Positions 1 through 8,273 are shown, counted from the stretch's first letter. The stretch is DNA of 64,000 nt from Marinobacter sp050379415 (GCF_050379415.1 NZ_JBNRLS010000001.1:434001-498000), one strand, 5' to 3'. Notes: generated by a model from the sequence alone, not told the origin. Numbers and translations are program-made.

Positions 1-637
1 AGACGATGGACTGCCAGTTGGAGTGCCCGAACGGGGTGTAGTTGATCATGATGTCATCGGCGGAAACACCGGCATCCTTGAGGTAGGTCTCGAGGATCTT
101 GTTGGTGGTGCGCGGGTAGACATAGTCGGTGCCCGCCAGCACCCAGCGCTCGACGCCGATTTCGTTCATCAGGTAATCCACCGCCGGGATCGCCTGCTGG
201 TTGGGCGCGGCGCCAGTGTAGAAGACGTTCTCGGAGGATTCCTCACCCTCGTACTGGACCGGGTAGAACAGCAGGCCGTTCAGCTCTTCCACCACCGGCA
301 GTACGGACTTGCGGGACACCGAGGTCCAGTTGCCGAAGATCACGTCGACCTTTTCCTTGGCCAGCAGCTCGCGGGCCTTCTCGGCAAACAGCGGCCAGTT
401 GGAGGCGGGGTCCACCACCACCGGCTCGAGCTGGCGCCCCATGATGCCACCCTCGGCGTTCTGCTTTTCGATCAGCATCAGCATGGTGTCCTTGAGGGTC
501 GACTCACTGATGGCCATGGTGCCGGAGAGGGAGTGCAGGATACCCACCTTGATGGGATCCTCGGCGGCAACCGAATTGAGGGAGACAGAAAGGGCCAATG
601 CGGAGAGACCCAGCTTCACGTGTTTTTTGATGCTCAT
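1..637 (-). CDS. urtA: Urea ABC transporter substrate-binding protein UrtA (partial, C-terminus outside window)
   Basis: This is the N-terminal ~212 residues of the periplasmic urea-binding protein of the UrtABCDE importer. It begins MSIKKHVKLGLSALALSVSL, a signal peptide ending near AVAAED-like residues, followed by IKVGILHSLSGTMAISESTL, which is highly characteristic of UrtA rather than of branched-chain amino-acid binding proteins. Further UrtA blocks are visible, including VVVDPASNWPLFAEKAREL and LLFYPVQYEGEESSENVFYT. The frame stays open to the window edge, so the gene is cut, not broken. The start codon is the ATG at 637. It is divergent from the allophanate hydrolase/urea carboxylase genes, so uptake and breakdown of urea face each other across one control region. 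Confidence 0.93.
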   Translation of the reverse strand, partial: MSIKKHVKLGLSALALSVSLNSVAAEDPIKVGILHSLSGTMAISESTLKDTMLMLIEKQNAEGGIMGRQLEPVVVDPASNWPLFAEKARELLAKEKVDVIFGNWTSVSRKSVLPVVEELNGLLFYPVQYEGEESSENVFYTGAAPNQQAIPAVDYLMNEIGVERWVLAGTDYVYPRTTNKILETYLKDAGVSADDIMINYTPFGHSNWQSIV

Positions 638-750
638 GTCGTGCGTCCTTTTCATAGTCGGGTTGTGTGCAGTTCGTCGTAAAACGCACGGGAGCCTGTG
701 CATCTGCTGTTCCAGATCCCACCAATCATCAAACAAAACAATCATTTAAC

Positions 751-761
751 TAGTATACAAG
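751..761. promoter_or_regulatory. Candidate GntR/FCD operator (GTATAC core), urtA side
   Basis: TAGTATACAAG reads CTTGTATACTA on the other strand. The GT-AT-AC core with T and A flanks fits the general TNGTnnACNA half-site arrangement of FadR-subfamily GntR regulators. A second copy with the same GTATACAAG string lies at 949-960 on the atzF side. The GntR gene at 6669 closes the urea carboxylase operon and is the natural candidate to bind. The assignment is inferred from repetition and position only. Confidence 0.5.
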
Positions 762-772
762 CAGCGCCGCCC

Positions 773-788
773 TGCCTTGCCCCTGCCA
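773..788 (-). promoter_or_regulatory. Weak sigma-54-like promoter toward urtA
   Basis: Read on the minus strand this is TGGCAGGGGCAAGGCA, with GG and GC dinucleotides 10 bases apart as needed for -24/-12 elements. It deviates from TGGCAC-N5-TTGC in the -12 box. Its predicted start (about 762) falls next to the GTATAC site at 751-761, mirroring the arrangement on the atzF side. That symmetry is the main support. Confidence 0.3.
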
Positions 789-813
789 GAACCCCGCCAA
801 ATGCCCGGTTTTC

Positions 814-850
814 TGCGCCAGATTTGGTGCATTCGCACCGCCCTGGAGCA
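814..850. promoter_or_regulatory. Two NtrC-like enhancer sites
   Basis: At 814-831 the sequence is TGCGCCA-GATT-TGGTGCA and at 834-850 it is CGCACCG-CCC-TGGAGCA. Both resemble the NtrC site TGCACYA-N3-TGGTGCA. The first has one extra spacer base and one mismatch; the second matches at 11 of 14 specified positions. Their centres are about 19.5 bp apart, two helical turns. They lie about 100-140 bp upstream of the predicted sigma-54 start of atzF, the usual enhancer distance. Confidence 0.45.
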
Positions 851-926
851 GACCGGAAAATCACGCCATTCCGCACAAAAACATCAATCCATTGATTTTT
901 AAGCAATTTACGAAAACTTCCTCAGA

Positions 927-941
927 TGGCACGGGCATTGC
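927..941 (+). promoter_or_regulatory. Sigma-54 (RpoN) promoter for atzF-urea carboxylase
   Basis: TGGCACGGGCATTGC matches the -24/-12 consensus TGGCAC-N5-TTGC exactly, with GG at 928-929 and GC at 940-941. The predicted start is near 953, 33 bases before the atzF ATG. Nitrogen-regulated promoters for urea use commonly have this form. With the NtrC-like sites upstream, this suggests induction under nitrogen limitation. Confidence 0.7.
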
Positions 942-948
942 CATTGCT

Positions 949-960
949 CATGTATACAAG
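949..960. promoter_or_regulatory. Candidate GntR/FCD operator (GTATAC core), atzF side
   Basis: CATGTATACAAG shares GTATACAAG with the site at 751-761. It overlaps the start predicted from the sigma-54 promoter (about 953), a position suited to repression by the operon's own GntR regulator. No other obvious copy is seen in the intergenic region. Confidence 0.5.
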
Positions 961-985
961 TTGGCAACGCACATGAGGATGACCC

Positions 986-2815
986 ATGCCTGCAACCCGT
1001 GGATGGACAATCAAAGACTGGCAGAACGCCTATAAAGAGGGGGACGAACCGGAAGCGCTGATCGGCTCGCTCCTGGACCGACTGGATAGCAACGACACCG
1101 CCTGGATTTCCCGGCTGGACGATGACGGCTTTGCGCAGGCCATGGCCGAACTGGCTGACCGGCTGGAAATGGTCGACGGCGATCTCAGCCAGTTACCGTT
1201 TTATGGCATTCCCTTCGCGGTGAAGGACAACATCGATGCGATCGGCTTTGAAACCACCGCTGCCTGCCCGGCTTTCGCCTATACCCCGGATGAAGACGCC
1301 GCTGTTGTCGCCAGACTGAAAGCGGCCGGCGCGGTGCTGATCGGCAAGACCAACCTGGACCAGTTCGCCACCGGCCTGGTGGGCACCCGTTCACCGTATG
1401 GTGCGGTGCCCAATGCCTTTAACCGGGAAGTAGTCAGTGGCGGTTCCAGTTCCGGCTCGGCCTCTGTGGTGGCCCGGGGCCTGGTGCCGTTTGCCCTGGG
1501 CACGGATACTGCCGGTTCCGGCCGCGTGCCCGCCGGTCTGAACAACCTGGTGGGGCTGAAGCCCACCAAGGGGATGCTCAGTATCAAGGGCGTGGTGCCG
1601 GCGTGCCGTTCCCTGGATTGCGTTTCGATCTTTGCGCTGACCGTGAACGATGCCGGTGCGATCTCCGACATCATGGCCGGGTTTGAGCCCGCCGATGCTT
1701 TCTCCCGCAAGGCGCCTGCCGCATTGCCGGTGGATGCGGCCGCCATCCGCCGGCCGGGACCGATCCACCGGATCGCCATTCCCGAGCATCCGCAGTTTTA
1801 TGGTGACCAGCAGGCCGAAGCGGCCTGGAATACCGCCGTCAGCCAGTGGCGGCAGCAGGATGTGGAGATCGTGGCACTCGATTTCAGGCCGATGATGGAA
1901 CTGGCTGCCCTGCTCTATGAAGGCCCGTGGGTGGCCGAGCGGCATGCGGCGGTGGAGGCGTTCATGGCTGAGCATGAGGCCGAGATGAACGAGGTGGTGA
2001 AAGGCATCATCCGGAACGCCGGCAAGTTCAGCGCCACCGACACCTTCAACGCCATCTACCGCAAGGAAGAGCTGATCCGGGAAATTGACGGACTGCTCTT
2101 GGATATCGATGCCCTGTTGGTGCCCACGGCCCCAACCGCGCCGACCATCGAGGCCGTCTACGCCGACCCGGTGACCCTCAACAGCCAGCTGGGCACCTAC
2201 ACCAACTTCGTCAACTTTGCCGACTTCAGCGCCCTGGCCGTGCCGGCCGGATTCCGGGATGACGGCCTGCCGTTCGGCGTCACCCTCATCAGCGGTGCCT
2301 GGAAGGACAAGGAGCTGCAGACCCTGGCCAGCCAGTGGCTCAATGCCCACCCCACCGCACTGGGCGCAGTGGATAAGCCACGCCCCAAGGAAGTGGTTAC
2401 TCACCGACAGGCCGTTCCCACAATTCGTGTGGCGGTGGTCGGTGCCCACCTGTCCGGCATGCCGTTGAATACCCAACTGGTCGAACGCCACGCCACGCTG
2501 CTGGAGCAGACCACCACCTCCCCCAACTACCGGCTCTATGCCCTGCCCAACACCACGCCGCCCAAGCCTGGGCTGAAGCGGGTGGCTGCAGAGGGTGCGG
2601 AGATCATCGTGGAGGTGTGGGAAATGGCGGCTTCCGAGTTTGGTTCTTTTGTGGACCTGATTCCCGCCCCGCTCGGGATCGGCAATGTGGAGCTCGCCGA
2701 TGGGCGGTGGGTGAACGGGTTTGTTTGTGAGGGGTATGGGTTTGAGGGGGCCCGGGACGTCACCGAATTTGGTGGGTGGCGGGCGTTTGTGAAGGCCGCG
2801 AGTGAGGGTGGGTGA
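986..2815 (+). CDS. atzF: Allophanate hydrolase
   Basis: The enzyme hydrolyses allophanate to ammonia and CO2, the second step of ATP-dependent urea degradation in the cytoplasm. The 609 residues hold an amidase-signature domain (about 1-460) and the C-terminal allophanate hydrolase domain (about 475-605). The catalytic triad is visible: Lys80 in GIPFAVKDN, the cis-Ser in SGGSSSGSAS near 154-155, and nucleophile Ser178 in TDTAGSGRVPAG. The ATG at 986 has a GAGGA ribosome site at 975-979. It is followed by urea carboxylase after 221 bases that hold three palindromic repeats. Full length for the family. Confidence 0.95.
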   Translation: MPATRGWTIKDWQNAYKEGDEPEALIGSLLDRLDSNDTAWISRLDDDGFAQAMAELADRLEMVDGDLSQLPFYGIPFAVKDNIDAIGFETTAACPAFAYTPDEDAAVVARLKAAGAVLIGKTNLDQFATGLVGTRSPYGAVPNAFNREVVSGGSSSGSASVVARGLVPFALGTDTAGSGRVPAGLNNLVGLKPTKGMLSIKGVVPACRSLDCVSIFALTVNDAGAISDIMAGFEPADAFSRKAPAALPVDAAAIRRPGPIHRIAIPEHPQFYGDQQAEAAWNTAVSQWRQQDVEIVALDFRPMMELAALLYEGPWVAERHAAVEAFMAEHEAEMNEVVKGIIRNAGKFSATDTFNAIYRKEELIREIDGLLLDIDALLVPTAPTAPTIEAVYADPVTLNSQLGTYTNFVNFADFSALAVPAGFRDDGLPFGVTLISGAWKDKELQTLASQWLNAHPTALGAVDKPRPKEVVTHRQAVPTIRVAVVGAHLSGMPLNTQLVERHATLLEQTTTSPNYRLYALPNTTPPKPGLKRVAAEGAEIIVEVWEMAASEFGSFVDLIPAPLGIGNVELADGRWVNGFVCEGYGFEGARDVTEFGGWRAFVKAASEGG

Positions 2816-2825
2816 CGGTGAAGGT

Positions 2826-2998
2826 GGGGTCAGATGAAGGCTTTCATCAGACCCCGGGGGAGCGACCACTCCCCGGAGTTCGGGCCAACCTCAGGGGTCT
2901 GATGAACTTGTTCATCTGACCCCAAGTTCAGGCCCCACTCCAAGCCACCCGTTTCGAGACATAAAGAAGGGGTCAGATGAAAGCTTTCATCTGACCCC
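2826..2998. repeat. Palindromic repeat cluster 1 (three copies, all ATGAA type)
   Basis: Three ~30-bp palindromes lie at 2826-2855, 2894-2923 and 2969-2998, between atzF and urea carboxylase. The arms are GGGGTCAGATGAA and TTCATCTGACCCC with a 4-base centre. The first copy has an A-A mismatch at arm position 7, the second a T-T mismatch at the same place, and the third is perfect. The last copy ends 38 bases before the urea carboxylase start, so it would lie in an mRNA leader if the genes are co-transcribed. Confidence 0.95.
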
Positions 2999-3036
2999 GG
3001 AGCAACAGGTTCAGGTTCACAAGGAGATTCCACACG

Positions 3037-6000
3037 ATGTTTTCCAAAGTTCTGATTGCCAACCGCGGCGAGATTGCCGTTCGCACCATTCGCACCCTCA
3101 AGGCCATGGGTGTGGCGAGTGTGGCGGTGCATTCCCATGAGGATCGCCATAGCCTGCATGTGACCAGCGCCGATGAGGCGGTGGCGTTGTCGGGTAACGG
3201 CGCAAGCGAGACTTACCTGGACAAGGCGCAGATCCTCGCGGCAGCGAAGCAGACCGGCGCGGAGGCGATCATTCCGGGGTACGGTTTCCTTTCCGAAAAT
3301 GCCGACTTCGCGGAGACCTGCGAAGCCGAGGGCATCGTGTTTATCGGCCCGACGCCGGAGCAGATGCGGGAGTTCGGCCTCAAGCACCGGGCCCGGGAGC
3401 TGGCGCAGGCCGCCGGTGTGCCGCTGGCGCCGGGCAGCGGTCTGCTGGACAGTCTGGAGGAAGCCCTGCAGACCGCTGACAACCTCGGCTACCCGGTGAT
3501 GCTCAAGAGCACCGCCGGTGGCGGCGGTATCGGCCTGACCCGCTGCGAGAATGAAGCCGACCTCAAGGACGCCTTCGAATCCGTCCAGCGCCTGGGCAAG
3601 AGTTTCTTCAATGACAGCGGGGTGTTCCTGGAGCGCTTTATCGCCCGGGCCCGGCACGTGGAGGTGCAGATCTTCGGCGACGGCCAGGGCAATGTGGTCG
3701 CCCTGGGCGAGCGGGACTGCTCCCTGCAGCGCCGGAACCAGAAGGTGGTCGAGGAAACCCCGGCCCCGAACCTGCCGGCGGCGACCCGCCAGGCCATGCT
3801 GGACGCGGCGGTGTCCCTCGGCCAGTCGGTCAATTACCGATCCGCCGGCACGGTGGAATACATCTACGACGCCGACCGGGACGAGTTCTACTTCCTGGAG
3901 GTGAACACCCGCCTGCAGGTGGAGCACCCGGTTACCGAGTCCGTCACCGGCCTGGACCTGATCGAGTGGATGCTGAAAATCGCCGCCGGCGAAAGCCCGG
4001 GGCTGGCCAGCTTCAAGCCGACTCTGGACGGCGCCTCCATGGAGGTGCGGATCTACGCCGAAGACCCGCTCAAGGACTTCCAGCCCTCCCCCGGCGAGCT
4101 GACCGATGTGTACTGGCCGGAGGACGGCGTGCGCATCGATACCTGGGTGGAGAACGGCAGCGAGGTCTCCAGCCACTACGACCCGATGATCGCCAAGCTG
4201 ATCGTGCACGGCAAAGACCGGGACGACGCCCTGGCGAAACTGCGCACCGCCCTGGCCGAAACCCGGCTGATGGGCATCGCCACCAACCTGGACTATCTGC
4301 GCCAGGTGGTTGCTCAAAAGAGTTTTGAGGATGGCATTGTCTCCACCCGGGCGCTGGAAAGCTTCGAATTCAAACCGTCCGTGGCCGAGGTGGTCAAACC
4401 GGGCACCTACACCACGGTGCAGGACTATCCCGGCCGTGTGGGTTACTGGAACATCGGCGTGCCGCCCAGTGGTCCCATGGACGATTACGCCTTCCGTATC
4501 GCCAACCGCATTGTCGGCAACCACAACGACGCGGCGGGCCTCGAAGCCACGCTCATTGGCCCCAGCCTGAAATTCCACAAGGACGCGGTGGTGGCACTCA
4601 CCGGCGCCCTCACCGACGCCACCCTGGACGACCAGCCGGTGGCGTTCTGGAAGCCCATTCACGTCAAGGCCGGCCAGACGCTTGCCGTGGGCAAAGCCAT
4701 TAAAGGTTGCCGCACCTACCTGGCGGTACGCGGCGGTTTTGACGTGCCGGTGTACCTGGGCAGCCGTTCCACCTTCGCCCTCGGCCAGTTCGGCGGCCAC
4801 GGCGGTCGGCCCCTGCGGCCCGGCGACATGCTTGGCATCAGCCAGATCAAACTGCCCGCCTGCACCACCCCGGGGCCGACCCACGATCCGGCCCCGGCCG
4901 ATCCGGACCTGATTCCCGAGTATCCGGACCATTGGGAAATCGGCGTACTCTATGGTCCTCATGGCGCACCGGATTTCTTCACCGAAAAGTCCATCGAGAA
5001 GTTCTTCGAGCAGGACTGGGAGGTGCATTACAACTCCAACCGCCTGGGCATCCGCCTGAACGGCCCGAAGCCGGAATTCACCCGGGAGGACGGCGGCGAG
5101 GCCGGCCTGCACCCGTCCAACATTCACGACTGCGAATACGCCATCGGCTCGATCAATTTCACCGGCGACATGCCGGTCATCCTGACCAAGGACGGCCCCA
5201 GCCTCGGCGGCTTCGTGTGCCCGGTGACCATCGCCAAGGCTGAGCTGTGGAAGGTGGGCCAGGTGAAGCCCGGTGACACCATCCGCTTCGTGCCCATCGA
5301 TTACGACACGGCGGTGACACTGTCCGAGCACCAGGAGCTGGCCATCAAGAGCCTGATGGCTCCGCCGGCGGTCGATCTGGTCGCGCCGGAACTGGCGCCG
5401 GTGAACGGTCTCTCCGCCACGATCCTGGCGCACCTGGACGAGACCGAGGGTCGGCCGGAGGTGACCTATCGCCAGGCGGGGGACCAGTACATCCTGCTGG
5501 AATACGGCCCCAACGTGATGGACCTGGGCGTGCGCATGCGTATCCATGCCCTGATGGAGGCCATCGCCGATGTGCAGCCGAACGGCCTGCTGGAACTGTC
5601 GCCGGGCGTTCGCTCCCTGCAGCTGCGCTACGATTCCCGCATCCTGCCCCAGCCCGCGCTGATGGAATACCTGCTCGATCTGGAAGGCACCCTGCCGCCC
5701 ACGGACGAACTCAAGGTCCGCAGCCGGGTCATTCACCTGCCCATGGCCTTTGAGGACAGCGCCACCCTGGAGGCCGTGGACAAGTACCGCCAGTCCGTGC
5801 GCGATACGGCACCCTGGCTGCCCAACAACGTGGACTTCATGCAGCGCATCAACGGCCTCCCCAGCCGCGAGGACGTCCGTGATGTACTGTTCTCGGCCCG
5901 CTACCTGGTGCTCGGCCTGGGCGACGTGTATCTCGGCGCCCCCTGCGCGGTGCCGCTGGACCCGAGGCACCGCCTGCTCACCTCCAAGTACAACCCGGCC

Positions 6001-6669
6001 CGCACCTACACCGCCGAAGGCACCGTCGGCATCGGCGGGGTGTACATGTGCATCTACGGCATGGATTCCCCGGGCGGCTACCAGCTGGTGGGCCGCACCC
6101 TGCCGATCTGGAACAAGTACCTGAAGAACCCCCAGTTCGCCGAGGGCGCGCCCTGGCTGCTGCGGTTCTTTGACCAGGTGTGTTACTACCCGGTGACCGA
6201 GGACGAGCTGACCGGGATGCGGGATCAGTTCCGGGCCGGCAAGCTGACCATCAAGATCGAGGAAGAAACCTTCGACCTGAAATCCCACCAGACCTTCCTG
6301 GACGCCAATGCGGATTCCATCGCGGAGTTCCGCAAAATGCAGAAGGCGGCCTATGCCAAAGAAGTGGCCCTGTGGAAAGAGAGCGAGGCGGAAGAACTGG
6401 ACCGGTTGGCGAAAGCACCGCCGAAGCCGGATGCCTCGGCGCTGGAGCGTTTTGGTGAACTGGTCAGTGCGGAGATTGCCGGAAATATCTGGAAGTGTCT
6501 GGTGAAACCGGGGGATACCGTGGCCGAGGGCGATCCGCTGATGATCGTCGAGGCCATGAAAATGGAGTTCGAGGTAAATGCGACCCTGTCGGGGAAGATC
6601 AGTGCCATGCATGTGGAACCGGGCAAGGCGGTGACTCCGGGAGAGCCCCTGCTGAGTATTGAAATCTGA
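3037..6669 (+). CDS. uca: Urea carboxylase (biotin-dependent)
   Basis: The 1210-residue enzyme carboxylates urea to allophanate using ATP, bicarbonate and covalently bound biotin. The order is a biotin carboxylase domain (about 1-450, starting MFSKVLIANRGEIAVRTIRT), the KipA/KipI-like carboxyltransferase domains (about 455-1050), a linker, and a biotinyl domain at the C-terminus. The biotin attachment site is EAMKMEF with Lys1175. An AAGGAG ribosome site at 3021-3026 supports the ATG at 3037. The stop overlaps the start of the downstream GntR gene (ATGA-type), indicating translational coupling. Confidence 0.97.
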   Translation: MFSKVLIANRGEIAVRTIRTLKAMGVASVAVHSHEDRHSLHVTSADEAVALSGNGASETYLDKAQILAAAKQTGAEAIIPGYGFLSENADFAETCEAEGIVFIGPTPEQMREFGLKHRARELAQAAGVPLAPGSGLLDSLEEALQTADNLGYPVMLKSTAGGGGIGLTRCENEADLKDAFESVQRLGKSFFNDSGVFLERFIARARHVEVQIFGDGQGNVVALGERDCSLQRRNQKVVEETPAPNLPAATRQAMLDAAVSLGQSVNYRSAGTVEYIYDADRDEFYFLEVNTRLQVEHPVTESVTGLDLIEWMLKIAAGESPGLASFKPTLDGASMEVRIYAEDPLKDFQPSPGELTDVYWPEDGVRIDTWVENGSEVSSHYDPMIAKLIVHGKDRDDALAKLRTALAETRLMGIATNLDYLRQVVAQKSFEDGIVSTRALESFEFKPSVAEVVKPGTYTTVQDYPGRVGYWNIGVPPSGPMDDYAFRIANRIVGNHNDAAGLEATLIGPSLKFHKDAVVALTGALTDATLDDQPVAFWKPIHVKAGQTLAVGKAIKGCRTYLAVRGGFDVPVYLGSRSTFALGQFGGHGGRPLRPGDMLGISQIKLPACTTPGPTHDPAPADPDLIPEYPDHWEIGVLYGPHGAPDFFTEKSIEKFFEQDWEVHYNSNRLGIRLNGPKPEFTREDGGEAGLHPSNIHDCEYAIGSINFTGDMPVILTKDGPSLGGFVCPVTIAKAELWKVGQVKPGDTIRFVPIDYDTAVTLSEHQELAIKSLMAPPAVDLVAPELAPVNGLSATILAHLDETEGRPEVTYRQAGDQYILLEYGPNVMDLGVRMRIHALMEAIADVQPNGLLELSPGVRSLQLRYDSRILPQPALMEYLLDLEGTLPPTDELKVRSRVIHLPMAFEDSATLEAVDKYRQSVRDTAPWLPNNVDFMQRINGLPSREDVRDVLFSARYLVLGLGDVYLGAPCAVPLDPRHRLLTSKYNPARTYTAEGTVGIGGVYMCIYGMDSPGGYQLVGRTLPIWNKYLKNPQFAEGAPWLLRFFDQVCYYPVTEDELTGMRDQFRAGKLTIKIEEETFDLKSHQTFLDANADSIAEFRKMQKAAYAKEVALWKESEAEELDRLAKAPPKPDASALERFGELVSAEIAGNIWKCLVKPGDTVAEGDPLMIVEAMKMEFEVNATLSGKISAMHVEPGKAVTPGEPLLSIEI

Positions 6670-7484
6670 TGGCACCAAATGGAAAACGCAAAGAGTCCAT
6701 GGCGGACCGGGTCTATGAGGCCCTGAAGGACGACATCTTCGAGTTCCGGCTGATCCCCGGTGACAAGTTCAGCGAGGGAGACGTCGGTACCCGCCTGAGT
6801 GCCAGCCGGACGCCGGTGCGGGAGGCCCTGTACCGGTTGCAGCGGGAAGGCTACGTGGAGGTTCTGTTCCGCAGTGGCTGGCAGGTGAAGCCGTTTGATT
6901 TCCGGCAGGTGGAGGAACTCTACGATCTGCGGATCACCCTGGAACGGGCCGCCATGCACAAGATCTGCGCCCTGCCCGAGGAACCGCCGGCAGTTCGCAC
7001 CCTGACCGCCATCTGGAATCCGGACCACCCCTCCGAGCGGGCGGTGGGCAGTACCGTGCGGGCGCTGGACGAGAGCTTTCATTGCGACCTGGTGGCCGCC
7101 GCCGGCAACCGGGAAATGACCCGGATTCATCGGGAGATTACCGACCGGCTGCGGATTATTCGGCGGCTGGATTTCACGCGGGATGATCGGGTCGATGCGA
7201 CCTATGTGGAGCATTCGCAGATTCTGGAGGCATTGCGGGGCGGGCATGCCAGCGATGCCGCCGAACGACTGACCCGGCATATCCGGGCCAGTCAGAAGGC
7301 GGTTCGGGAGATCACCATGGAGAGGATTCGGGAGGCGGCGGAGGTGCATCGGCGTGGGGCTGCCGGGGGTGGAGGTGAAGATGGGGTCAGAAGAAAGCTT
7401 TCTTCTGACCCCGGAGGCGGAGCCGACCTTGGGATGCCATGCCGACCTCGGGGTGACGGTGACAGTGAAGAGGGGGTCAGATGA
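6669..7484 (+). CDS. GntR/FCD-family transcriptional regulator of the urea operon, C-terminus extended by repeats
   Basis: This 271-residue FadR-subfamily GntR regulator has a winged-helix N-terminus (about 10-75, including SASRTPVREALYRLQREGYVE) and an FCD ligand-binding domain (about 80-225). Its start overlaps the urea carboxylase stop, so it is probably co-transcribed and may repress its own operon via the GTATAC sites upstream. The FCD fold should end near residue 230. The last ~40 residues (Gly-rich, then VRRKLSSDPGG) are encoded by the palindromic repeat at 7383-7412 and its flank, so the natural stop seems to have been lost by repeat insertion. Confidence 0.85.
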   Translation: MAPNGKRKESMADRVYEALKDDIFEFRLIPGDKFSEGDVGTRLSASRTPVREALYRLQREGYVEVLFRSGWQVKPFDFRQVEELYDLRITLERAAMHKICALPEEPPAVRTLTAIWNPDHPSERAVGSTVRALDESFHCDLVAAAGNREMTRIHREITDRLRIIRRLDFTRDDRVDATYVEHSQILEALRGGHASDAAERLTRHIRASQKAVREITMERIREAAEVHRRGAAGGGGEDGVRRKLSSDPGGGADLGMPCRPRGDGDSEEGVR

Positions 7485-7562
7485 AAGCGTTCATCTGACC
7501 CCGGAGGCAAAGCCGACCTTGGGAGTGAAGTTGGGGTCAGAAGAAAGCCTTCTTCTGACCCC
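7383..7562. repeat. Palindromic repeat cluster 2 (AAGAA, ATGAA, AAGAA types)
   Basis: Copies lie at 7383-7412 (AAGAA type, perfect), 7473-7502 (ATGAA type, one arm with GCG centre) and 7533-7562 (AAGAA type). The first lies inside the GntR reading frame. The spacers are themselves related: both carry GGAGGC followed by GCCGACCTTGGGA, so the cluster probably grew by duplication of a repeat plus spacer. The last copy is followed by GTTTTCATTCTTT and may end transcription. Confidence 0.95.
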
Positions 7563-7599
7563 GTTTTCATTCTTTGCCAGCTCTCCTGGCTCACATCAG

Positions 7600-7617
7600 C
7601 GTACGAAATATCTCACA
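7600..7617 (+). promoter_or_regulatory. GacA/UvrY-like upstream activating box
   Basis: CGTACG-AAATAT-CTCACA matches the GacA box TGTAAG-N6-CTTACA at 9 of 12 specified positions with the exact 6-base spacing. Its centre is about 64 bases upstream of the predicted start at 7673, the usual position of this box at csrB/rsmZ-type promoters. A -10-like TAGAAT lies at 7661-7666, with TTTTGC at 7639-7644 as a weak -35. Confidence 0.6.
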
Positions 7618-7672
7618 CATCACGGAGCGAATATCCGGTTTTGCTACAGACCATCCTCGATAGAATAGGAAT

Positions 7673-7895
7673 TGTCAGGGATGACAGCCGGCAAGGATCG
7701 TTGGCTCAAGGATGGAAGCTCCACGGATCAGGAGTTACCCGAAGGATCGGGACTACAGGGATGAACGCAAGGACGAAGCGCTCAGGATGATGCGCAGCCT
7801 GATGGATCAGGCAGGGGTCAGCCACGGATATTGGGTCCACAGGGAGCGTGGCCCAGTCCGTGCACTTCCGTTTTCGGAACGCCTTTCTTACGTCT
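7673..7895 (+). ncRNA. Candidate CsrB/RsmZ-family small RNA (CsrA-sequestering)
   Basis: From 7679 to 7845 there are about 14 GGA trinucleotides in 167 bases. Most are in the CsrA-type contexts CAGGGA, CAAGGA, CAGGAT, ACGGAT or ATGGAT, spaced every 10-15 bases. A GacA-like box and a -10 sequence lie upstream in the right register. A strong hairpin GGGTCCAC/GTGGCCC at about 7832-7852 carries GGGA in its loop. A weak terminator-like stem TTCCG-TTTT-CGGAA (7866-7879) followed by CGCCTTTCTT may mark the end; the 3' end is uncertain. The known role of such RNAs is to titrate CsrA/RsmA. An open frame over the region has no recognisable protein features. Confidence 0.72.
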
Positions 7896-8003
7896 CATCA
7901 CCTCCGAACCGTTTCCCGCCTCTCAACCGAGCCTGCGCCTGTGCGGCATGACGTCCTGGCAAACAACCATAACGACGTTATTCAATCTCAGGAGTATGCT
8001 CAC

Positions 8004-8273
8004 ATGAAAAGAACCCCGATTATCGCCACGCTGGTATTGCTGTTCAGCCTGTTCACCGGTTTCGCCCACGCCCAGGACGCCGCCGTGAACATCAACACCG
8101 CAGACGTGGCCACCCTGGCGAGCCTGAACGGCATCGGCGAGAGCAAGGCCCAGGCCATCATCGAATACCGCGAGGCCAACGGCCCCTTCGCCTCCACCAC
8201 AGACCTCTCCAACGTCAAAGGCATTGGTGCACGGACTGTGGAAAAGAACGCAGAGCGCCTTAGCATCAAGTAA
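8004..8273 (+). CDS. ComEA-like helix-hairpin-helix DNA-binding protein
   Basis: An 89-residue exported protein with a signal peptide (MKRTPIIATLVLLFSLFTGF, cleavage near AHAQD) and a tandem helix-hairpin-helix region, with VNINTADVATLASLNGIGES and the second hairpin NVKGIGARTVEKN. Such proteins bind double-stranded DNA without sequence specificity, in the periplasm in natural transformation systems. The ATG at 8004 has an AGGAG site at 7990-7994; longer upstream extensions would run into the small-RNA region and lack a ribosome site. It is a single gene, not next to comEC. Confidence 0.88.
   Translation: MKRTPIIATLVLLFSLFTGFAHAQDAAVNINTADVATLASLNGIGESKAQAIIEYREANGPFASTTDLSNVKGIGARTVEKNAERLSIK

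Noticed and set aside
825..839. Palindrome TGGTGCATTCGCACC as an NtrC site on its own
   Set aside because: Its half-sites point outward compared with the NtrC consensus. It is produced by the adjacency of the two NtrC-like sites reported at 814-850.
2830..6678. Very long open frame (about 1282 codons) antisense to urea carboxylase
   Set aside because: It mirrors the sense gene in a GC-rich codon pattern, has His/Gly/Gln-rich low-information sequence without domains, and runs through the repeats. The sense gene is fully recognisable.
7712..7951. Possible 79-residue protein over the GGA-rich region
   Set aside because: It has no ribosome site or family resemblance. The repeated GGA contexts and the GacA-like box explain the region better as an RNA gene.
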